7,421 bases of DNA from Nitrospiraceae bacterium (GTDB taxonomy: Bacteria > Nitrospirota > Thermodesulfovibrionia > Thermodesulfovibrionales > Dissulfurispiraceae). The DNA lies in contig PMYY01000130.1 of NCBI GenBank assembly GCA_003170655.1, forward strand, positions 1 to 7,421, read 5' to 3'. Made by a program: the position numbers and the translations under genes. This document shows positions 1-2,719 of the stretch, piece after piece (positions within the stretch are counted from its first letter, which is position 1; each line of letters starts with the position of its first letter). The notes below the pieces were generated by a model that worked only from the letters and a program-made list of their open reading frames with translations, did not search any database and was not told the DNA's origin.

Positions 1-30
1 GGCCTCTGCTGACTTCTCGTTCCGGTTCAT
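1..30 (-). CDS. ltrA: Start of the intron-encoded protein (reverse transcriptase/maturase), partial
   Basis: Ten codons are visible before the window ends, reading MNRNEKSAEA from an ATG at 30. The stretch AAAGGGTGACGGTG just upstream offers an AGGG ribosome-binding site about 8 nt before the ATG, and two in-frame GTG codons give alternative starts. Group II intron-encoded proteins (LtrA family) combine reverse transcriptase, maturase and often endonuclease functions and drive splicing and retrohoming. Location inside the intron supports the call. The same frame stays open upstream to an ATG at 150, but that stretch lies in the structured RNA and is probably open by chance. No catalytic motif is inside the window, so the product is inferred from position and this short N-terminal match only. 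Confidence 0.5.
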   Translation of the reverse strand, partial: MNRNEKSAEA

Positions 31-324
31 CACCGTCACCCTTTCAGGTACAAACAAGATATCCCCAGGTAAGAACGCGATCCTTATCCGCACAACCGCC
101 AAATCTACGCCACCAATCCTTGACCACAAAAGCTTCGCATCAATGTGCATGCTCGCCTTGATCGGCATCGCCTCATATCTGGTTTTTGTTCATCGGCTCA
201 CGGATTCGTTCCGTACTTCCTCCCCACGCTCGGTCACCCTCACGCAGTTGTACTTCCCTTTGCTCGCTGTGGTCAGCTCGCAGGAGGACTTCCACCTCCA
301 AGATCGCGCCCATGCTGGGCACAC
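1..324 (-). mobile_element. Group II intron, 5' portion (ribozyme domain I onward), truncated by window edge
   Basis: Read on the minus strand from 324, the sequence begins GTGTGCCCAGCATGGGC. This matches the GUGYG 5'-end consensus of group II introns. Short perfect helices typical of the folded 5' domain follow: GCCCA/TGGGC around a GCA loop, then GGAGG/CCTCC around a 7-nt loop. Further in are stretches I recognise from bacterial group II introns, such as CGTGAGGGTGACCGAGCGTG and CAGATATGAGGC. Close to the window edge an open frame begins with the residues NEKSAEA, as seen near the start of some intron-encoded reverse transcriptases. The catalytic domain V and the 3' splice site lie outside the window, so neither the class nor activity can be decided. 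The plus-strand ORFs over this stretch are overlaps with RNA structure, not genes. Basis: pattern recognition plus visible helices; no covariance search was run. Confidence 0.72.
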
Positions 325-329
325 ATCCT

Positions 330-350
330 CTCGTAGTCAGAGACTACGAG
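330..350. repeat. Perfect 9-bp hairpin next to the intron 5' splice site
   Basis: CTCGTAGTC (330-338) and GACTACGAG (342-350) pair perfectly around a 3-nt loop. On the minus strand the hairpin ends 5 nt before the intron start at 324. The stop codon of the TnpB-like frame (339-337) lies at its loop. Some bacterial group II introns, notably class C, choose sites after DNA hairpins or terminators, so this may be the 5'-exon recognition element. It could equally be the terminal hairpin of an IS200/IS605-type element. No T-run follows on either strand, so it is not a convincing terminator. Confidence 0.7.
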
Positions 351-588
351 CATCCTGGTAGTTCAAGACGCAGGTTCGTGAAGACACCGTTCGTTTTTTG
401 CCCGATGAAGGGTTCAACAGGAGTCGGGCAATACTGAAGCATTGAAGTGCTCTCAGGCTGTACCACGCAGCAAACCGGTAGATATTCAGATAATTAAGCG
501 TCGAGTTGAGGTCCTGTGGTATGGTAAAACCACACTCGGGACAGGTGAAGGTTCGTACTGAAGGCGATAATCCCTGACCTCTCGCCAG
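337..588 (-). pseudogene. tnpB: TnpB-like (IS200/IS605-family OrfB) C-terminal fragment
   Basis: Minus-strand frame from about 588 to the TGA at 339-337. It reads VRTFTCPECGFTIPQDLN around 559-506 and then continues for roughly 50 residues. The pattern F-x-C-P-x-C-G followed by D-L-N-x-x-x-N matches the second half of the TnpB zinc finger and the RuvC-III aspartate segment (family form C..CG....RDLNAA.N). TnpB is an RNA-guided nuclease of IS200/IS605-type transposons. The rest of the gene is missing: upstream the frame runs into the IS21-type terminus and meets a stop at 660-658. The fragment therefore lacks the first zinc-knuckle half, RuvC-I and RuvC-II and cannot be functional. A perfect 8-bp inverted repeat (398-405/424-431) and the 330-350 hairpin lie in its 3' part. 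The family call rests on one short motif block. Confidence 0.55.
398..431. repeat. Perfect 8-bp inverted repeat inside the TnpB-like 3' end
   Basis: TTGCCCGA (398-405) and TCGGGCAA (424-431) are exact reverse complements around an 18-nt loop. The T-run adjoining the stem (394-399) lies before it on the plus strand, so on the minus strand A residues follow. This is the wrong arrangement for an intrinsic terminator on either strand. It may be part of the structured RNA that overlaps the 3' end of tnpB genes. Confidence 0.6.
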
Positions 589-604
589 ATTGAGCGGCAG
601 GAAT

Positions 605-685
605 GAAGTGGGATAAGTGGCAGATTGACTGGAAATGGTGGCAACTTTGCAGCGAATTTAGTGGCAGGGTTCACCGGAATACGCA
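605..685 (-). mobile_element. Solo IS21-family-type terminus
   Basis: On the minus strand the segment starts TGCGTATTCCGGTGAACC, which I recognise as a common outer end of IS21-family elements (TG...CA termini). Three 20-bp imperfect repeats follow. Written on the plus strand they are GTGGCAGGGTTCACCGGAAT (661-680), GTGGCAACTTTGCAGCGAAT (638-657) and GTGGCAGATTGACTGGAAAT (617-636). Multiple terminal repeats of about 20 bp are characteristic of IS21 ends, where the IstA transposase binds. No istA or istB reading frame is present on the inner side; sequence resembling TnpB begins there instead. The element is therefore a remnant created by deletion or by later insertion. Whether this is the left or right end cannot be told. 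Confidence 0.65.
617..680. repeat. Three 20-bp imperfect direct repeats (IS21-type terminal repeats)
   Basis: The units at 617-636, 638-657 and 661-680 each start GTGGCA and end in GAAT or GAAAT, separated by 1 and 3 nt. The two outer units share a more CGGAAT/TGGAAAT-like end. This is what remains of the transposase-binding array of the adjoining IS21-type terminus. Confidence 0.75.
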
Positions 686-717
686 AAACGAAATATGTGA
701 AATCATATCGTTCGTAT

Positions 718-723
718 TATAAT
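718..723 (+). promoter_or_regulatory. Candidate -10 box for the small membrane protein gene
   Basis: TATAAT at 718-723 is a perfect sigma-70 -10 match. The best upstream partner, TGTGAA at 696-701 (16-bp spacer), is a poor -35. The ATG at 729 is only 5 nt past the -10, so a transcript from here would be essentially leaderless, in keeping with the lack of a Shine-Dalgarno sequence. The IS21-type end stops only about 30 bp upstream. Confidence 0.35.
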
Positions 724-728
724 GCCAG

Positions 729-935
729 ATGAGCAAAAACAAGGATGTAACCTTTCGCGTTTTCCTGTTCGTCCTGGGTATGATGCTGGTTGTTTACGGC
801 TGGCGTTCTTTTTTCAAGGGACTTCTGGATGTGGAGCACCAGTGGGCGCGGCTCGTCTTCGGCCCTTTGGCTGTAAGTACAGGACTTATTATTTTTTATC
901 TGCTCTTCCTAAAAAAAACAAAAAAAGATAAATAA
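729..935 (+). CDS. Small two-helix membrane protein, unknown function (68 aa)
   Basis: I do not recognise a family. The 68-residue product has two hydrophobic stretches, about residues 9-25 (VFLFVLGMMLVVYGW) and 43-60 (VFGPLAVSTGLIIFYLLFL). A short polar loop with DVEHQW separates them, and the protein ends in a lysine-rich tail (KKTKKDK), suggesting an inner-membrane hairpin with both ends cytoplasmic. The ATG at 729 has no ribosome-binding site but sits just after a TATAAT, so translation may be leaderless; otherwise the original 5' region was removed when the IS21-type element arrived. The tail is encoded by A8-C-A7 (911-926), a slippage-prone run. The 722 start in another frame gives an ORF of similar length but loses the coherent hydrophobic pattern, so the 729 frame is preferred. 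No partner gene is adjacent. Confidence 0.6.
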   Translation: MSKNKDVTFRVFLFVLGMMLVVYGWRSFFKGLLDVEHQWARLVFGPLAVSTGLIIFYLLFLKKTKKDK

Positions 936-1206
936 AGATATATCGACGAACACCCGCTGCAGGGCTTCTGTTAGAGCACCAGCATGCTTGCAGGGCGGTT
1001 TCGACCGGTACCTTATCCGCCACTGATCGGAGGGAACGATCATAAGGACATCACCATCATGTTGCCGAGTGTCTGCTTTGGCATGTTGCCCATTGACTGA
1101 ATACAGATATGACTCCCTCCATTCAATTACAATCAGTAAAGGCTGAAGCTATATGCGGCTTAAGAATATTATTATCTACCAACCGACAACGCACAAAGGC
1201 CTATAA
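936..1206. other. Intergenic stretch without a supportable gene
   Basis: No frame in these 271 bases shows a ribosome-binding site with a plausible protein. The longest plus-strand reading (from ATG near 984) is about 40 codons and featureless. The stretch does contain the bulged inverted repeat at 1011-1047 and two GCAGGGC copies near 959 and 990. It separates the mobile-element zone from the exported-protein genes. Confidence 0.6.
1011..1047. repeat. Bulged inverted repeat
   Basis: CCTTA (1011-1015) pairs with TAAGG (1043-1047), and TGATCG (1024-1029) pairs with CGATCA (1037-1042), around the loop GAGGGAA. All 11 pairs stack continuously on the right arm, while the left arm has an 8-nt bulge. 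No T-run follows on either strand, so a terminator role is not supported. It could be a protein-binding site, a mobile-element relic or chance. Confidence 0.4.
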
Positions 1207-1551
1207 TCATAATTTTCCGCAATTTTTTTCAGTAGCTGTTCGAACGCCATCTATCTTTTTTCGATCATCATAATTAGCGTTAATCCAGAAGGTCTGCAGT
1301 TTCGATGAAATCTCTTTCAATTCCATGCATCTTTCTTTGTCGAAATTAGTACCATCAATAATTTCGTGAGCTCTATTGTAAAGGGGAGCAATATTCTGCG
1401 TCTGTTTATTATTGAATCCTCCATTATCAAGATGAAATGACCCATTATTATTATGGAATGATCCATTCGAATTAGAGTTCCACTCGGCGCATGCTCTTTC
1501 AGCTCCTAATGCTGCCATTGTGATTGTTATCAATAAGACAATAGTTCTCAT
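1207..1551 (-). CDS. Exported Asn/Gly-rich small protein with three heptapeptide repeats, unknown function
   Basis: The product has 114 residues. Residues 1-22 form a signal peptide (MRTIVLLITITMAALG... with an ACA cleavage motif before E23), so it is predicted to be periplasmic or secreted. The mature N-terminus has three tandem seven-residue units, NSNGSFH, NNNGSFH and LDNGGFN (27-47). A charged, probably helical region follows with two cysteines (75 and 111) that could form a disulfide. Start choice: an ATG two codons further upstream directly abuts the ribosome-binding site, whereas the ATG at 1551 lies 6 nt from AAAGGAG (1558-1564) and begins a normal signal peptide. I recognise no family. 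The gene is noticeably more AT-rich than its neighbours, which may reflect a different origin. No clear terminator follows. Confidence 0.72.
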   Translation of the reverse strand: MRTIVLLITITMAALGAERACAEWNSNSNGSFHNNNGSFHLDNGGFNNKQTQNIAPLYNRAHEIIDGTNFDKERCMELKEISSKLQTFWINANYDDRKKIDGVRTATEKNCGKL

Positions 1552-1569
1552 GGCCATCTCCTTTAGATG

Positions 1570-1598
1570 ATCTTATCACCGCATATCGTATCAGTCAA
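1570..1598 (-). promoter_or_regulatory. Candidate sigma-70 promoter of the heptapeptide-repeat gene
   Basis: On the minus strand TTGACT (1598-1593, five of six matches) is followed after exactly 17 bp by TAAGAT (1575-1570, four of six). A start near 1563 would leave only a very short leader that begins at or within the AAAGGAG ribosome-binding site. The hexamers and spacing are good, but the tight leader lowers confidence. Confidence 0.45.
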
Positions 1599-1713
1599 TA
1601 AGTCTTTTTGTGATCATTCTAAAGAGTCAAGGAATCCTGATTCTTGAAATGTGTTTACAGTACTTGCAGGCAAAATAACTGGATCTCTTCATAATTATCC
1701 AACCTCGGCTCAC

Positions 1714-1748
1714 CAAATAAGAAGGGCCACGGACTTCTGCCCCGGCCC
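1714..1748 (-). terminator. Intrinsic terminator after the DUF3617 gene
   Basis: On the minus strand, 26 nt past the stop at 1775, GGGCC (1748-1744) pairs with GGCCC (1728-1724). The stem extends by a G-U pair and, past one mismatch, by GG/CC, around the loop CAGAAGT. A T-rich tail TTCTTATTT follows (1723-1715). The GC-rich stem is convincing; the T-tract is imperfect. Confidence 0.62.
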
Positions 1749-1774
1749 CCGATAATTTTCATAAATAGTGATTG

Positions 1775-2179
1775 CTATTTACAGGGACCTATCATCTTTC
1801 CCTTCATCTTGCTCTTCATCTGCATCTTCTTGCCTCCCTGATTCACAGTCGTTTCCATCGTGCCATCAAACGTCGATCCAGCATAAGTCACCTTGCCTTT
1901 ACTTACGGCATCGGGACAGGTCACGGCCCAAGTGACAGTATTGCCTACTGACTTCATATCGGTCATCTTGCAGTCCGATTTTGCAGGTTTCTCCGGGACA
2001 GCATCCTTCTGAGTGAGACAGGAGGTGTGCGACATCGGCTTCATCATCCCGGCCGGCATTCCCTCCATCTCGACCGTTGACGTAATCTCCCATAATCCAT
2101 TTTGCATATTAGGCGCACAAAAAGCAGACGTACCCCAAAGAATGCTGCATACAAAAACAAATCCGAATATTCTTTTCAT
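1775..2179 (-). CDS. DUF3617 family exported protein
   Basis: The product has 134 residues. A signal peptide covers about 1-22 (MKRIFGFVFVCSILWGTSAFCA), so it is predicted to be periplasmic. The mature part carries the DUF3617 pattern: GLWEIT near the start (28-33), a methionine-rich stretch MEGMPAGMMKPM, SCLTQKD (53-59), DCK, VTWAVTCP, YAGSTFDGTMETTV and a terminal GPC. Four mature cysteines (54, 70, 88, 133) could form two disulfides. The family has no established biochemical role; it is common in Proteobacteria and related phyla. Start choice: the frame is open for 25 codons upstream, but AAGGGAGG lies 7 nt before the ATG at 2179 and only that start gives an N-terminal signal peptide. The gene has its own promoter and terminator, so it appears to be monocistronic. 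Confidence 0.85.
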   Translation of the reverse strand: MKRIFGFVFVCSILWGTSAFCAPNMQNGLWEITSTVEMEGMPAGMMKPMSHTSCLTQKDAVPEKPAKSDCKMTDMKSVGNTVTWAVTCPDAVSKGKVTYAGSTFDGTMETTVNQGGKKMQMKSKMKGKMIGPCK

Positions 2180-2240
2180 GTGCAATCCTCCCTTAAAATA
2201 GCGATTGATGCTGCTTCGCTCACGTTTATTTCGATCGTCA

Positions 2241-2270
2241 ATTATAGGCGCCAATCAAGACTGTTTGCAA
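2241..2270 (-). promoter_or_regulatory. Candidate promoter of the DUF3617 gene
   Basis: On the minus strand TTGCAA (2270-2265, four of six) precedes a perfect TATAAT (2246-2241) by 18 bp. A start near 2234 gives a leader of about 55 nt ending in the AAGGGAGG site. The -35 hexamer TTGCAA is self-complementary and is shared with the divergent promoter. Confidence 0.5.
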
Positions 2271-2293
2271 CATAAATCGCCTGTGACTATGGT
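2265..2293 (+). promoter_or_regulatory. Candidate promoter of the NifX-type gene
   Basis: TTGCAA (2265-2270) is followed after exactly 17 bp by TATGGT (2288-2293, four of six). The start would fall near 2300, giving a leader of about 36 nt with TGGAG before the ATG at 2336. The same TTGCAA serves as the -35 of the opposite promoter, so the two would compete for polymerase. Confidence 0.42.
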
Positions 2294-2335
2294 AAACTAA
2301 GACGAATATTGTCAACCTTGTCTGGAGCATCCAAC

Positions 2336-2719
2336 ATGAAAATATGCTTTCCTATCCATAAAGACCTGGGCCTTCGAAGTCCCGTACATCAGCATTTCGG
2401 CGCGGCCCCGGTCATCATGGTGATCGATACCGAAGAAGGGAGCATGCGCTCCTTTTACAACAAAGACTTCAATCATCTTCACGGCTCGTGCGATCCTTTA
2501 AAGGCACTGGGAGGAGAGTACGTAGATCTGATAATTACGGCGAGCATCGGGGCAGGGGCATTGATCAAACTCCGGTGTGCCGGCATAAGAGTATTAAAAG
2601 CAGAAGGGGCGACCATCGAAGATAATATCACTTACTTCTTCGACCGCGGGCTTCCCGAATTCGTAGCCGATGAACCCTGCGACGCCCACAATAGCGGCGG
2701 CAATTGCTGCGACCGCTAA
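2336..2719 (+). CDS. NifX/NifB-type dinitrogenase iron-molybdenum cofactor domain protein, stand-alone
   Basis: The product has 127 residues, cytoplasmic. The single domain (Pfam Nitro_FeMo-Co type) shows its marks in order: an MKICFPIHKD first strand, SPVHQHFGAAPVIMVID (15-31), HLHGSCDPLKAL (47-58), then VDLIITASIGAGALIKLRCAGIRVLKA (63-89). Known relatives bind or carry iron-molybdenum clusters (NifX, NafY, the C-terminal part of NifB). Many stand-alone copies occur in organisms without nitrogenase, and their role is unclear. A short C-terminal tail has C115, H118, C124 and C125, which could bind metal. Start choice: TGGAG 8 nt before the ATG at 2336; an upstream in-frame TTG at 2309 has no ribosome-binding site and lies before the conserved first strand. 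No other nif gene is in the window. The stop codon overlaps the convergent glnE stop. Confidence 0.85.
   Translation: MKICFPIHKDLGLRSPVHQHFGAAPVIMVIDTEEGSMRSFYNKDFNHLHGSCDPLKALGGEYVDLIITASIGAGALIKLRCAGIRVLKAEGATIEDNITYFFDRGLPEFVADEPCDAHNSGGNCCDR

Noticed and set aside
391..431. T-run plus hairpin as an intrinsic terminator
   Set aside because: The T-run lies before the stem on the plus strand, so on the minus strand A residues follow it; neither strand has a stem followed by a T-run.
143..437. Overlapping plus-strand reading frames of 63-83 codons
   Set aside because: They lie over the structured group II intron RNA and the TnpB relic, overlap each other in several frames, and lack ribosome-binding sites and recognisable protein features.
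486..686. 66-codon minus-strand frame starting in the IS21-type end
   Set aside because: It is out of frame with the TnpB-like zinc-finger frame and is composed of terminal-repeat sequence.
911..926. A8-C-A7 run as a programmed frameshift site
   Set aside because: It lies a few codons from the natural stop, has no downstream stem-loop, and a shift would add no recognisable domain.
722..931. 69-codon plus-strand frame overlapping the small membrane protein
   Set aside because: It has no coherent hydrophobic pattern and no family resemblance; the 729 frame encodes two clear membrane helices.
959..996. Two GCAGGGC copies as the start of a repeat array
   Set aside because: Only two 7-nt copies are present, with no regular spacing and no further units; not a CRISPR or iteron array.
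2180..2254. 25-codon N-terminal extension of the DUF3617 protein
   Set aside because: The extension is charged and would bury the signal peptide; a strong ribosome-binding site precedes the ATG at 2179.
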